Shown here in pieces: positions 17,718 to 26,164 of a stretch of DNA of 64,000 bases. The notes beneath the pieces were generated by a model, which had not been told where the DNA came from, did not search any database, and saw only the letters and a list, made by a program, of their open reading frames with translations. Each line of letters starts with the position of its first letter. The stretch's first letter is position 1. The stretch is from SG8-30 sp964406445 (GTDB taxonomy: Bacteria; Pseudomonadota; Gammaproteobacteria; Steroidobacterales; Steroidobacteraceae), in NCBI GenBank assembly GCA_964406445.1, contig CAYORU010000005.1, positions 1 through 64,000 of the forward strand, given 5' to 3'. A program made the position numbers and the translations under genes.

Positions 17718-17786
17718 AGTATAGAAGCGCGCTGCGGGAAAAAGAAACAGTCTTGACTGTTTATTTTCAGCGCAGGCGCGTGTACC
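17718..17786. promoter_or_regulatory. Operator B in the SDR / acyl-CoA ligase divergent promoter
   Basis: AAACAGTCTTGACTGTTT at 17,745-17,762, one mismatch from the perfect palindrome. On the minus strand a -10-like TATACT lies at 17,723-17,718 (SDR side). On the plus strand TTGACT within the palindrome can serve as -35, and TGTACC at 17,781 is a weak -10, 28 bases from the centre. One bound regulator could control both directions. Confidence 0.65.
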
Positions 17787-17827
17787 TTGGCGGCATCGGC
17801 CAGCACCGGCGCTGGCAAGGGGGATCC

Positions 17828-19555
17828 ATGGCAGCACGCAAGCGGGCAGGCAAGGCCCGGGCGGCGCAGTCGCCGACCGTGCCGTTCGAGTCGTACGCGG
17901 GCGAGGACCTCGCGCGGCTTCGGATCTCGGTGACCACCATGGGCGACCTGCTGCTCACGGCCGCCGACCGCGATCCCGACAAGCTCGCGCTCGTATTTCC
18001 GGAGACCCGCTACACCTATCGCGAGCTGGCGGACGCGGCGCTGCGCCGCGCCCGCAGCCTGCAGGCGCTCGGCGTCAAGCCGCGCGACCACGTCGGCATC
18101 CTGATGCACACCTGCCCCGAGTTCGTCGAGCTGTACTTCGCAATCGCGTTCTGCGGCGCGGTGATCGTGCCGGTGAACGCGCGCTACAAGTCCGCCGAGA
18201 TCGGCTACGTGGTCGAGAACGCCGACCTGGTGACGCTCATCACCACCGAGTCGATCGCCGAGCAGGTCAACTTCGTCGAGCGCCTCGAGCAGGCGCTGCC
18301 CGACCTGCCGCAGCAGTCCGCTCGGCACGAGCTCAGGCTCGTCAGCGCGCCGAAGCTGCGCAACGTCGTGCTGTTCGGCAAGGGCCAACGCCCGGGCTTC
18401 GTCAGCGAGGCGGAATTCACGGCCGCGGGCGAGGCGGTGCCCGAGGCGCGGGTCCACGAGACGCGCCTCAGGGTCCGCGTGCGCGACGTGGCGCTCATGC
18501 TCTACACCTCGGGCACCACCGCGAACCCGAAGGGCTGCCTGATCACCCACGAGGCACAGGTCAGGAACTCCATCGCGCTCGGCCGCCACCGCTACCGGCT
18601 CACACACCGCGACTCGCTGTGGTCGCCGCTGCCGATGTTCCACATCGCCGCGGTGCTGCCGATGCTCGCCATCTTCGACGTCGGCGGCACCTATCTCACC
18701 ATGGGCTACTTCGACCCCGGCGTGGCGCTCGAGATGCTCGAGAAGTACGAGGTGACGGCCACCTACCCCAGCTTCGTCACCGTCATGCAGGGGCTCATCT
18801 ACCACCCGGACTTCCCGAAGCGCGATCTCTCGCGGATCCGGCTGATGAACTCGAACTTCGCCGTGCAGCCGCCGGGCGTCGCCGAGCCGATCATGAAGTC
18901 CATGCCCGAGGCCGTGCAGGTCGGCAGCTTCGGCATGACCGAGGCCTCCGGCACCGTCTCGACCGGCTCGCCGGACGAGCCCGAGAGCCAGCGGATCACG
19001 CGCCTCGGCCGCCCGCTGCCGGGCCTCGAGGTGCGGGTCGTCGACCCGATCACGCACCACGAAGTGCCGGTGGGGGCGCGCGGCGAGGTGCTGGTGCGCG
19101 GCTACAGCCTGTTCGAGGGCTACTACCGCGACGCGGAGAAGACCGCGCAGGCGCTCGATCCCGAGGGCTGGTTCCACACCGGCGACATCGGCTCGCTGGA
19201 CGCCAACGGCACGATCATGTTCCACGGCCGCTTCAAGGACATGCTGAAGGTCGGCGGTGAAAACGTCGCGGCGGCCGAGATCGAGGCGCACCTGCAGCGC
19301 CACCCGGCCGTGAAGCTCGCGCAGGTGGTCGGCATCCCCGACGCCAAGTACGTCGAGGTCCCCGCCGCCTTCGTCGAGCTGAGGCCTGGCCAGCAGGCCA
19401 GCGAGGACGAGCTCATCGGGTTCTGCCGCAGGGACATCGCGAGCTTCAAGGTGCCGCGGCTGGTGCGCTTCGTCAGCGAGTGGCCGATGTCCTCGAGCAA
19501 GATCCAGAAATTCCGGCTGCGCGAGGCGCTCGTGGCCGAACTCAAGCTCGGCTGA
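17828..19555 (+). CDS. Acyl-CoA synthetase (AMP-forming), medium/long-chain or aryl acid type
   Basis: A 575-residue ANL-superfamily ligase. The P-loop is LMLYTSGTTANPKGC, the A5 region VGSFGMTEASGT, the A7 region WFHTGDIGSLDANG and the hinge with A8 GRFKDMLKVGGENVAAAEIE; a C-terminal Lys lies in MSSSKIQKFRLRE. It joins a carboxylic acid to CoA at the cost of ATP, giving entry to the pathway encoded downstream (ABM, two VOC, SDR, MaoC). ATG 17828 is preceded by AAGGGGGATCC. It is the first gene of the plus-strand operon under operator B. Confidence 0.9.
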   Translation: MAARKRAGKARAAQSPTVPFESYAGEDLARLRISVTTMGDLLLTAADRDPDKLALVFPETRYTYRELADAALRRARSLQALGVKPRDHVGILMHTCPEFVELYFAIAFCGAVIVPVNARYKSAEIGYVVENADLVTLITTESIAEQVNFVERLEQALPDLPQQSARHELRLVSAPKLRNVVLFGKGQRPGFVSEAEFTAAGEAVPEARVHETRLRVRVRDVALMLYTSGTTANPKGCLITHEAQVRNSIALGRHRYRLTHRDSLWSPLPMFHIAAVLPMLAIFDVGGTYLTMGYFDPGVALEMLEKYEVTATYPSFVTVMQGLIYHPDFPKRDLSRIRLMNSNFAVQPPGVAEPIMKSMPEAVQVGSFGMTEASGTVSTGSPDEPESQRITRLGRPLPGLEVRVVDPITHHEVPVGARGEVLVRGYSLFEGYYRDAEKTAQALDPEGWFHTGDIGSLDANGTIMFHGRFKDMLKVGGENVAAAEIEAHLQRHPAVKLAQVVGIPDAKYVEVPAAFVELRPGQQASEDELIGFCRRDIASFKVPRLVRFVSEWPMSSSKIQKFRLREALVAELKLG

Positions 19556-19567
19556 AGGAGACCGACC

Positions 19568-19867
19568 ATGACCGTGTTCTTCGCGCTGCTCAAGGTCAAG
19601 CCCGCCAAGGCGCAGGAGTTCGAGCGGCTGCAGCGGGAGCTGTCGAAGCTCACCCACGACGAGGAGCCCGACACGATCGTCTACGACGTGATCCGCCACC
19701 GCGAGAAGCCGGGGATCTACGCGGTGTACGCCCGCTTCAAGGACGAGGCCGCGTTCCAGTACCACCAGGCGACGCCGTTCCACGACCGCCTCGTGCCGCC
19801 GATCGTCGACTGCCTCGAGGGCGGCGCCGAGGGCATGACGCTCGACTTCTACGACTGGGTGGGTTGA
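19568..19867 (+). CDS. ABM-like small protein (putative monooxygenase fold)
   Basis: A 99-residue protein with the ABM pattern: FFALLKVKPAKAQEFERLQ, then PDTIVYDVIRHREKPGIYAV, then FQYHQATPFHDRLVPPIVD. The fold forms dimeric alpha-beta barrels; members act as cofactor-free monooxygenases, isomerases or have unknown roles. It sits 12 bases after the CoA ligase and 4 bases before the VOC gene, in one operon. GAAGGAGACC provides a strong ribosome binding site. Confidence 0.7.
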   Translation: MTVFFALLKVKPAKAQEFERLQRELSKLTHDEEPDTIVYDVIRHREKPGIYAVYARFKDEAAFQYHQATPFHDRLVPPIVDCLEGGAEGMTLDFYDWVG

Positions 19868-19871
19868 GGCC

Positions 19872-20399
19872 GTGACGCTGTTCGGCCCGGTCATGCAGCT
19901 CGGCTTCGTGGTGCCGGACCTGGAGGCGGCCGCCTCGCACTGGGCGCGACTCGGCGTCGGCCCCTTCTTCCTGCTCGAGCACATCCGCTTCGCCGAGTGC
20001 CGCTACCAGGGCGCGCCGGTCGACTTCGACATGTCCGTCGCGGTCGGCCAGTGGGGCCCGGTGCAGGTCGAGCTGATCCGCCAGCACGACGCGACGCCGA
20101 GCATCTACACCGACTTCGACGGCTCGCGGTCCGGTGGGCTGCAGCACGTCGGCGTCATGACGGAATCGGTCGAGGCGCATCTCGAGCGACTCGCGCCGCA
20201 CGGCATCCTGCCGGTGCAGCAGGGCGCCACCGCAAACGGCATCCGCTTCGCCTACGTGAATACGGACCGGCTGCCCGGCGCGCAGCCCGGCGGCATGATC
20301 GAGCTGATCGAGCACGGGCCGGCGATCGACGGCTTCTTCGCGATGGTGCGCGAGGCGGCGGGCACGTGGGACGGCAGCCGGCCGCTGCGTCGGCTCTGA
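19872..20399 (+). CDS. VOC superfamily protein (glyoxalase/methylmalonyl-CoA epimerase-like) 1
   Basis: A 175-residue vicinal-oxygen-chelate protein starting at GTG 19872. Repeats of the beta-alpha-beta-beta-beta unit are visible: QLGFVVPDLEAAASHWARLG with GPFFLLEH, then GLQHVGVMTESVEAHLERL and NGIRFAYVNT; metal ligand candidates are the first Gln/His positions, His in QHVGV and the Glu in GGMIELIEHG. It resembles the next gene, so the two arose by duplication and may act as isomerase/epimerase, hydrolase or lyase on the CoA pathway. Exact reaction unknown. Confidence 0.78.
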   Translation: MTLFGPVMQLGFVVPDLEAAASHWARLGVGPFFLLEHIRFAECRYQGAPVDFDMSVAVGQWGPVQVELIRQHDATPSIYTDFDGSRSGGLQHVGVMTESVEAHLERLAPHGILPVQQGATANGIRFAYVNTDRLPGAQPGGMIELIEHGPAIDGFFAMVREAAGTWDGSRPLRRL

Positions 20400-20443
20400 C
20401 GGCCGGGCGACATGCTCGCCGCCTTCCGAGTGGACGGTTCGTC

Positions 20444-20983
20444 GTGACGCCCGGCATCCCCGGGCTGCCGCCGCTCAGGCCCGTGCAGGTCGCCTACCAC
20501 GTGCCCGATCCCGCCGCGGCCGCCCGGCGCTATGCGCGCGAGTTCGGCTGGGGCCCGTTCTTCCTCATGGAGCACATCCCGCTCGAACGGGCCACCTGGC
20601 GCGGCCAGCCCGCCGAGTTCGACCATAGTTCGGCCTACGGGCAGGCCGGCGGGATCATGGTGGAACTCATCACGCAGCACAACGACGGGCCCTCGGCGCT
20701 CCGCGACCTGTACGCGCCCGGCGAGTCGGGCCTGCACCATGTCGCCTGCTTCGTGCCTGACCTGCCGGCCGCGCTCGAGGCCTTCACCGCGCGCGGCAAC
20801 GCGCTGGCGCTCGAGGCGCGCACAGCGACCGGCGTCGAGTTCGCCATGGTGGACCTGGCGGCCGAGCTCGGGCACATGCTGGAGCTCTACGAGGCGAGCG
20901 AACCGCTCGCGAAGTTCTACGAATACGTCCGGCGCAAATCCCTCGACTGGGACGGCCGCGAGCCGCTGCGCCGGCTGGGCTGA
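20444..20983 (+). CDS. VOC superfamily protein 2 (paralog of the preceding gene)
   Basis: A 179-residue VOC protein: PVQVAYHVPDPAAAARRYAR, then GPFFLMEHIPLERATWRGQ, GLHHVACFVPDLPAALEAF and GHMLELYEAS. The candidate metal ligands are His in VAYHVPD, His in LHHVA and Glu in LELYE. It and its upstream neighbour share GPFF(L/F)L(L/M)EHI and the C-terminal WDGxxPLRRL, showing tandem duplication. GTG 20444 is the likely start; an ATG nearby at 20,412 is in another frame. Confidence 0.76.
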   Translation: MTPGIPGLPPLRPVQVAYHVPDPAAAARRYAREFGWGPFFLMEHIPLERATWRGQPAEFDHSSAYGQAGGIMVELITQHNDGPSALRDLYAPGESGLHHVACFVPDLPAALEAFTARGNALALEARTATGVEFAMVDLAAELGHMLELYEASEPLAKFYEYVRRKSLDWDGREPLRRLG

Positions 20984-21015
20984 GGCGGCGCAAGGGTCGC
21001 CGCGGGAGGAACGAG

Positions 21016-21810
21016 ATGGGCCGACTCGAAGGAAAGGTGGCGGTGGTGCTCGGCGCCGCCGGGCGCGACAACATGGGACAGGTCGTGGCGCGCAGGTTCG
21101 CGGCCGAGGGAGCGCGGGTGGTCGTCGCCGGCCGCAGCGAGGCGCCGCTCGCCGAGCTGGCCGCCGAGCTCGGCGGCGCCCATGCGCTCTGCGACATCAC
21201 GAGGAAGGCGGAAGTCGAGGCGCTCGCCGACTTCGCGCAGTCGAAGTACGGAAAGGTCGACGTCGCGATGAACTGCGTCGGCTGGGCGCCGCTCGTCAAG
21301 CTCCTCGAGACCTCCGAGGAGACCATGGACAAGCTCGCCGCCGTGCAGTTCAAGGGGCCGCACTTCTTTTTCCAGGCCTTCTGCGCGCGCATGGCGAAGA
21401 CCGGCGGCGGCTCGCTGATCACCGTGTCCTCGGCCTCGGTGTATGCCCTGCTCTACCACCACGCCGCCTACATCGCGACCAAGGCGGCGTCCGACGCGCT
21501 GGTGCGCTGCTTCGCCAACGAGTTCGGCGCCAAGGGCATCAAGGTCAACTCCATCGCCCCGGGCCTCACCGAGTCGCCGATGACCGAGCGCGACATGAAC
21601 ACGCCGGGCCTGCTCGACCTGTTCCGCAAGGAGTACCCGCTCGGCCGCATCGGCACCAGCGAGGACATCGCGAACGCCGCGCTTTGGCTCGCGGGCGAGG
21701 AGAGCTTCGTCACCGGCCAGGTGCTGCAGGTCAACGGCGGACTGACCCTGCGCCGCAACCCGAACCCCTGGGAGATCTCGGCGGCCATGAAGGCGGCGCA
21801 GGCGAAGTAG
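21016..21810 (+). CDS. SDR family oxidoreductase
   Basis: A 264-residue SDR with the cofactor-binding segment VVLGAAGRDNMGQVVARRFA (a variant Gly motif), an NAD ribose/acid segment ALCDITRKAEVE, catalytic Ser in ITVSSASVYALLY and the YxxxK pair in AAYIATKAAS, then NSIAPGLTESPMT and a C-terminal VTGQVLQVNGGLTL. A GGGAGGAACGAG ribosome binding site lies before the ATG. Probably an alcohol or hydroxyacyl-CoA dehydrogenase of the ligase operon. Confidence 0.85.
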   Translation: MGRLEGKVAVVLGAAGRDNMGQVVARRFAAEGARVVVAGRSEAPLAELAAELGGAHALCDITRKAEVEALADFAQSKYGKVDVAMNCVGWAPLVKLLETSEETMDKLAAVQFKGPHFFFQAFCARMAKTGGGSLITVSSASVYALLYHHAAYIATKAASDALVRCFANEFGAKGIKVNSIAPGLTESPMTERDMNTPGLLDLFRKEYPLGRIGTSEDIANAALWLAGEESFVTGQVLQVNGGLTLRRNPNPWEISAAMKAAQAK

Positions 21811-21814
21811 CCGC

Positions 21815-22654
21815 GTGCCGCTCGACCCGGCGCGACTGCTCGGCCGTCGGCACGGGCCGGTCCCGATCCGCTGGAGCGCCGACGACACGCTGCGATACGC
21901 CGAGGCCGTCGGCTGTACCGACGGGATCCGGGCCGCGCCGAATGCGCCGCCGGCCTTCGCCGCCACTCTCACGCGCCACGCGCGGCCGCCGTTCGCTCCG
22001 CTCGGCGTGGATCCGCGCCGAGTGCTGCACCTCTCGCAGTCCATCGACCTGCCAGCCCCGCTGCCGGTCGCCGCGGCGGCGCTCGGCACGAGCGAGGTGG
22101 CCGCCGTAAGCGACGCCGGACGGCGCGGGGCCGTGCTCGAGATACGCAGCGAGCTGCACGACGCCAGGGCCGGGCATCTTCTGGCCGCGGGTATCGCCCG
22201 CTATCTCGCCCGCGGCGCCGGTGGTTTCGACGCTGGCCCCGTCGCGCGGCCGGCGGCGGTCGTACTGCCGTCCGGCGAAGCGGATCTGGAGCTGCAGATC
22301 CACACGACGCCCGATCAGGCGGTCCGCTACGCGCGGCTCGGCGACGACAACCCGATCCACCTCGATGCCGCCGCCGCGCGCGAGGCCGGCTTCGAGCGGC
22401 CCATCCTGCACGGACTGTGCAGCTTCGGCCTCGTTGGCTGCGTGCTCGTCACGCGCGGCGCGATGCCGGGCCTCTCCGGCCTCGAGCTCGACTTCCGCGC
22501 GCCGGTCTTTCCGGGCGAGCTGCTGAAGCTCGAGGCGTGGCGACAGGGCGACGGCGCTTTGCTGCGCCTCACGGCCCCGTCGCGGGACGGCGCGATCCTC
22601 AGCCTCGGGCGCTGCTTCGCCCGAGGCGCCGCGCGATCCAGTGGTCGAGGCTGA
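21815..22654 (+). CDS. MaoC-like (R)-specific enoyl-CoA hydratase / hydroxyacyl-thioester dehydratase
   Basis: A 279-residue double hot-dog protein starting at GTG 21815. The C-terminal half carries the hydratase-2 motif: YARLGDDNPIHLDAAAAREA followed by GFERPILHGL, with the catalytic Asp and His. The N-terminal half is a weaker, non-catalytic hot-dog. It would hydrate an enoyl-CoA or dehydrate a hydroxyacyl-CoA, the next step after the acyl-CoA ligase. It is the last gene of the plus-strand operon and its 3' end overlaps the convergent DoxX gene by 56 bases. Confidence 0.83.
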   Translation: MPLDPARLLGRRHGPVPIRWSADDTLRYAEAVGCTDGIRAAPNAPPAFAATLTRHARPPFAPLGVDPRRVLHLSQSIDLPAPLPVAAAALGTSEVAAVSDAGRRGAVLEIRSELHDARAGHLLAAGIARYLARGAGGFDAGPVARPAAVVLPSGEADLELQIHTTPDQAVRYARLGDDNPIHLDAAAAREAGFERPILHGLCSFGLVGCVLVTRGAMPGLSGLELDFRAPVFPGELLKLEAWRQGDGALLRLTAPSRDGAILSLGRCFARGAARSSGRG

Positions 22655-23231
22655 CCCAGCGTCCGCCGCCGAGGAAGAAGAGCGCCAAGAGCATCACGAA
22701 GTAGGTCGCGGCCCATTCGATGCCGCTGTTCGACACCACGAAGCTGCCCTGCTCCGTCAGCCAGTCGTAGTTGCCGTGCTCGCGCAGGATGGACTTTGCG
22801 CGCGACAGCCGCTCCCCGGCCGACGCCGCGTCCGCCGCCTCGATGCCGAGCACGTATTCGCTCGCATACGGACTCTGCGGATCATGCACGGCCTGCCAGC
22901 CATTGTCCCAGTGCACCGTGACCGCGGCGACGATCATCGTCGCCATCAGCGGCACGGCGATCAGGCGGGTGCCGAGCCCCAGCAGCAGCAGTACCGCGCC
23001 GCCGGCTTCGGCCGCCGTGGCGAGCGCGGCCATGAGCCAGGGCAGCGGCAGGCCCAGTCCCCACTCGGCGTTGCCGAACCACTCGACCACGTCGCCGAAG
23101 CCGGCGACCTTGTTCATGCCGGCCACCCAGAACACCGGCGCGAGATAGAGGCGCAGCGCAAGCGGCGCAAGGAAGTCCACGCCGCGCGTGGCCTCCAGCC
23201 ACGCCGACAGCCGCTCGACGATTCCGCTCAT
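22599..23231 (-). CDS. DoxX family membrane protein
   Basis: A 210-residue protein with about four helices: PLALRLYLAPVFWVAGMNK, LPWLMAALATAAEAGGAVLL, LIAVPLMATMIVAAVTVHW and AATYFVMLLALFFLGGG, the DoxX/DoxD layout. A middle insert (about residues 115-170) contains the charged segment SAGERLSRAKSILREHGNYD. DoxX proteins are tied to redox and sulfur metabolism or oxidative stress; the role here is unknown. ATG 23231 is chosen for its AGGAGA ribosome binding site; a further ATG 27 bases upstream has none. Confidence 0.78.
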   Translation of the reverse strand: MSGIVERLSAWLEATRGVDFLAPLALRLYLAPVFWVAGMNKVAGFGDVVEWFGNAEWGLGLPLPWLMAALATAAEAGGAVLLLLGLGTRLIAVPLMATMIVAAVTVHWDNGWQAVHDPQSPYASEYVLGIEAADAASAGERLSRAKSILREHGNYDWLTEQGSFVVSNSGIEWAATYFVMLLALFFLGGGRWVSLDHWIARRLGRSSARG

Positions 23232-23316
23232 GCCTGGTCTCCTGCAAGCGCGGCGCATGATCGCCGCGACGATGCACAGGAGACCTGCGAAGCCCGCGGC
23301 TTATTTCACCGGCGGC

Positions 23317-24600
23317 TCACAGGACGGCAAGCGCCTGCCTGAAGTCCGCGATCAGGTCGTCCGGGTGCTCGATGCCGACCGAGACGCGGATCAGGCTGTC
23401 GGTGATGCCGAGCTCGGCGCGCCGCGCGGGCTCCACGTCGCTGTGGGTCATCGCCGCCGGATGCGAGGCGAGGCTCTCGGTGCTGCCGAGGCTCACCGCG
23501 AGCTTGACCAGCTTGAGCTCGTCGAGGACGCGAAAGGCCTCGCGCTCGCCGCCCTTCACGGAGAACGAGAAGGTCGCGCCCGGCGCGAGGCACTGCCTCG
23601 CGTAGAGCCGGCCCTGCTCGCTCGCCGGGTCGAGGAACCCGAGCCAGCTCACGCCCGCGACCTTCGGGTGATCGCGCAGGAAGCCCGCGACGCGGCTCGC
23701 GTTCTCGACCGACCTTGCGCAGCGCAGCTCGAGCGTCTCGAGGCTTCGCATCAGCAGCCACGCGGTGTGCGGGTCGGTCATCGTGCCGAGGATGGTGCGC
23801 ATCACGTGCACGGGCTCGAGCACCGCGCGCGAGCCCACGCAGGCGCCGGCGACGACGTCGCTGTGGCCGCCGACGTACTTGGTCAGCGAGTACACCGCGA
23901 TGTCGCAGCCGTGCGCGAGCGGCTTCTGCCACAGCGGGCCGAGGAAGGTGTTGTCGACCACGACCGGCGGCCGGGAACCCTGGGCCTCCTCGAGTCCGCG
24001 GGCGGCGGCGGCGCAGGCGGCGAGGTCGACGAGGCCATTGGTCGGGTTCGCCGGCGTCTCGACGAAGATCGCCGACACGCGTCCGTGGCGGCGCGCTTCC
24101 GCGATGGCGGCGTCGAGCCCCGCGTTGCCCGCGCCGGCGACGAAGCTCACGGTGCGGATCCCGAAGGCCGGCAGCACCTTCTCGAACAGGTAGTCGGAGC
24201 CGCCGTACACCGGCGTGCTGTGCACGACGACGTCGCCGGGCCGGCAATGCGCGAACAGGCAGGTCGAGATGGCCGCCATGCCGCTCGAGAACGCGAGCGC
24301 GCGCTCGGCGCCGTCCCAGATCGCGAGCCGGCCCTCGAGGATCTCGAGGTTGGGATTGTTGAGCCTCGAGTAGATCAGCCCTGGCGCCTCCTGCGGCCCG
24401 GCCTCGCGCAGGCCGTAGGCGAGCTCGAAGAAGCGCTTGCCCTCCTCCGCCGAACGGAACACGAAGGTGGAGGTCTGGAAGATCGGGCACTTGACGGCGC
24501 CCTCGGACAGGCCGGGAAAATACCCGAAGCCCATCATGAGCGTCTCCGGGTGCAGCCGCTGCCCGTCGATCTCGGTGATGTCGCGGTTGAGCCAGGTCAT
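23317..24600 (-). CDS. PLP-dependent Cys/Met metabolism enzyme (cystathionine gamma-lyase / methionine gamma-lyase type)
   Basis: A 427-residue fold type I PLP enzyme. Seen: YSRLNNPNLEILEGRLAIWD, FSSGMAAISTCLFAHC, HSTPVYGGSDYL, the cofactor Asp region PPVVVDNTFLGPLWQKPL and the Schiff-base Lys in YSLTKYVGGHSDVVAG, then SLGSTESLASHPA. It is longer than E. coli MetB (386) because of an N-terminal extension. Candidates are methionine gamma-lyase, cystathionine gamma-lyase or O-acetylhomoserine sulfhydrylase; sequence alone does not decide. It stands alone, divergent from the broken FGE-like gene. Confidence 0.83.
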   Translation of the reverse strand: MTWLNRDITEIDGQRLHPETLMMGFGYFPGLSEGAVKCPIFQTSTFVFRSAEEGKRFFELAYGLREAGPQEAPGLIYSRLNNPNLEILEGRLAIWDGAERALAFSSGMAAISTCLFAHCRPGDVVVHSTPVYGGSDYLFEKVLPAFGIRTVSFVAGAGNAGLDAAIAEARRHGRVSAIFVETPANPTNGLVDLAACAAAARGLEEAQGSRPPVVVDNTFLGPLWQKPLAHGCDIAVYSLTKYVGGHSDVVAGACVGSRAVLEPVHVMRTILGTMTDPHTAWLLMRSLETLELRCARSVENASRVAGFLRDHPKVAGVSWLGFLDPASEQGRLYARQCLAPGATFSFSVKGGEREAFRVLDELKLVKLAVSLGSTESLASHPAAMTHSDVEPARRAELGITDSLIRVSVGIEHPDDLIADFRQALAVL

Positions 24601-24684
24601 CGGGGAGTCCTGCAATGGAATGGCGGCATTATGGACCGCCGCGACGGCGGCGGTAGGATGGGGCCCCCGACAGGACCCGTCCGC

Positions 24685-25119
24685 ATGCGCGCACTCCTCG
24701 TCACGGCCGCCCTTCTCGTGTCGCCGCCGGGCGCCGGCGAAGCCTTCCGGGACTGCGCCGACTGCCCGCTCATGCTGCGGATCCCGGCCGGCAACTACGT
24801 CATGGGTGCGCCGGAGTCGGAGAGCCGGGGGCGCAGCTTCGGCTGGGGCGGGCCGCCGGTCGAGGTGGCGGTGCCCGCCTTCGCGATCGGCGTCACGGAG
24901 GTCATACGCGGGCAGCGGGCGGCGGACTGCTGGGTCGAGGACCACGCACGCAGTCCGCGCGACGGAACCCCGGTCTTCGCCGCCCACGGCGGCGATTGCG
25001 CGCGCCGCAGGATGCGCGGCGCGGGCTTCCCATCCGGCGAGTGGTACCTGAGATTCACGAGCCGCGGCGGCGACCCGGCAGACACGCGCTATCCGGTCAT
25101 CGGTTTTCGCGTCGCCGCC
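24685..25119 (+). pseudogene. Formylglycine-generating-enzyme-like (SUMF1) gene with internal deletion
   Basis: A signal peptide (MRALLVTAALLVSPPGAGEA) and the start of an FGE/SUMF1 domain are intact: FRDCADCPLMLRIPAGNYVM, then VEVAVPAFAIGVTEV. The sequence then jumps to the domain's end: ADCWVEDHARSPRDGTPVFA, RRMRGAGFPSGEWYLRFTSR and YPVIGFRVA. The central part of about 150 residues expected in the family (SWxDAxAYxxWL, AEWEYAAR, NVWEW) is missing with the frame kept; the junction is near base 24,905. The frame stays open past the domain's natural end to 25,494, over the opposing GGDEF gene. Probably non-functional. Confidence 0.7.
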
Positions 25120-25147
25120 GGACCCTGGCGCCTCAGCGGGCTCGCGA

Positions 25148-26035
25148 TCAGCCCGGGACCAGCCCGCCTGAGACGCGCGGCGCCTCCGCCGCGGGCGGCG
25201 CCGGCTGGGCTTCCTGCGGCGGCGCCGGCCGGCGTTCCTCCCGGTCGGCGATCGCGCAGCCGAGGAGCGCCTCGGCGCCGAGCTCGCGGCCGAGCGGCGC
25301 AGTCGTGGTCCCTACCGTGCAGCCGATCCGCGGCGCGCGAGTCGTCAGCCAATCGCCGAGCACGGTCTGGTGGCGCTCGGCGAGCATGCGCGACGTTGCC
25401 GCGCCGGTCCCCGGCAGCAGCATGGCGAATTCCGCCCGCCCGATCCGCGCCACCGCGTCGGTGCGGCGCGCGACGACCCGGAGCGCCTCGCTGAAGCCGC
25501 CCAGCAGCCGCTGCGCCCCCTCGTCACCGTGTTCCTCCTCGAGCCGCTCCAGGCCGTCGATGGAGATCGCAAGCAGGCTCACGTCCCCGCCGCCGCGTTC
25601 CGTGCGCAGCAGCTCCTCGCCGACCCGGGCGAGGAATCCCGACCGGTTGAGCAGCCCGCTCTCGGCGTCGGTGATCATCACCATCGCGAGCCGGCGCGCG
25701 CTGCGGCCGAGTTCCGCGGCGAGCCACGCGGGCATCCCGTAGACGCAGGCGTTCGCGACCAGGGCCCAACCGAGGGCAATTGCTCCCGGCCCCGGCTCGA
25801 AAGCCAGGTCCACGGCGGTGACACAGAGGGTGGCGAGCGCCGCGAGCCACAGGCCCGCGGTCCGACCGTAGTACCAGGCAAGCACCGCCAAGACCGGAAG
25901 GTACGCGGGCTCGGCGCGCCAGCTGCCGGCCGCCGACCAGTCGACGACGGCGAACGCACAGATCCACGCGACGGCGAGCGCCAGCGGGTAGCGCGGCCGC
26001 TCGGGGGCCAGGCTCGAGGCTTCCTGTTCGTACAT
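25148..26035 (-). CDS. Degenerate GGDEF-domain membrane protein
   Basis: A 295-residue protein with four N-terminal hydrophobic helices (YPLALAVAWICAFAVVDW, LPVLAVLAWYYGRTAGLWLA) and a C-terminal GGDEF fold (DAESGLLNRSGFLARV). The signature is altered to RIGRAEFAML where active enzymes have GG(D/E)EF, so cyclase activity is unlikely. It may act as a c-di-GMP or GTP sensor. A Pro/Ala-rich tail ends the protein. ATG 26035 precedes the first helix. Confidence 0.78.
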   Translation of the reverse strand: MYEQEASSLAPERPRYPLALAVAWICAFAVVDWSAAGSWRAEPAYLPVLAVLAWYYGRTAGLWLAALATLCVTAVDLAFEPGPGAIALGWALVANACVYGMPAWLAAELGRSARRLAMVMITDAESGLLNRSGFLARVGEELLRTERGGGDVSLLAISIDGLERLEEEHGDEGAQRLLGGFSEALRVVARRTDAVARIGRAEFAMLLPGTGAATSRMLAERHQTVLGDWLTTRAPRIGCTVGTTTAPLGRELGAEALLGCAIADREERRPAPPQEAQPAPPAAEAPRVSGGLVPG

Positions 26036-26164
26036 CGGGCGCTCCTTGCTTCCCGGAATCGCCGTCCCCGCCACTATGTCAGCACGCGCCGTCGGAGGAT
26101 GTCGACCGCTCCACAGTCGGACCGCCGGCATGGCGGATTCTGTCAAGCCGGCCGGCCGTTCCCG

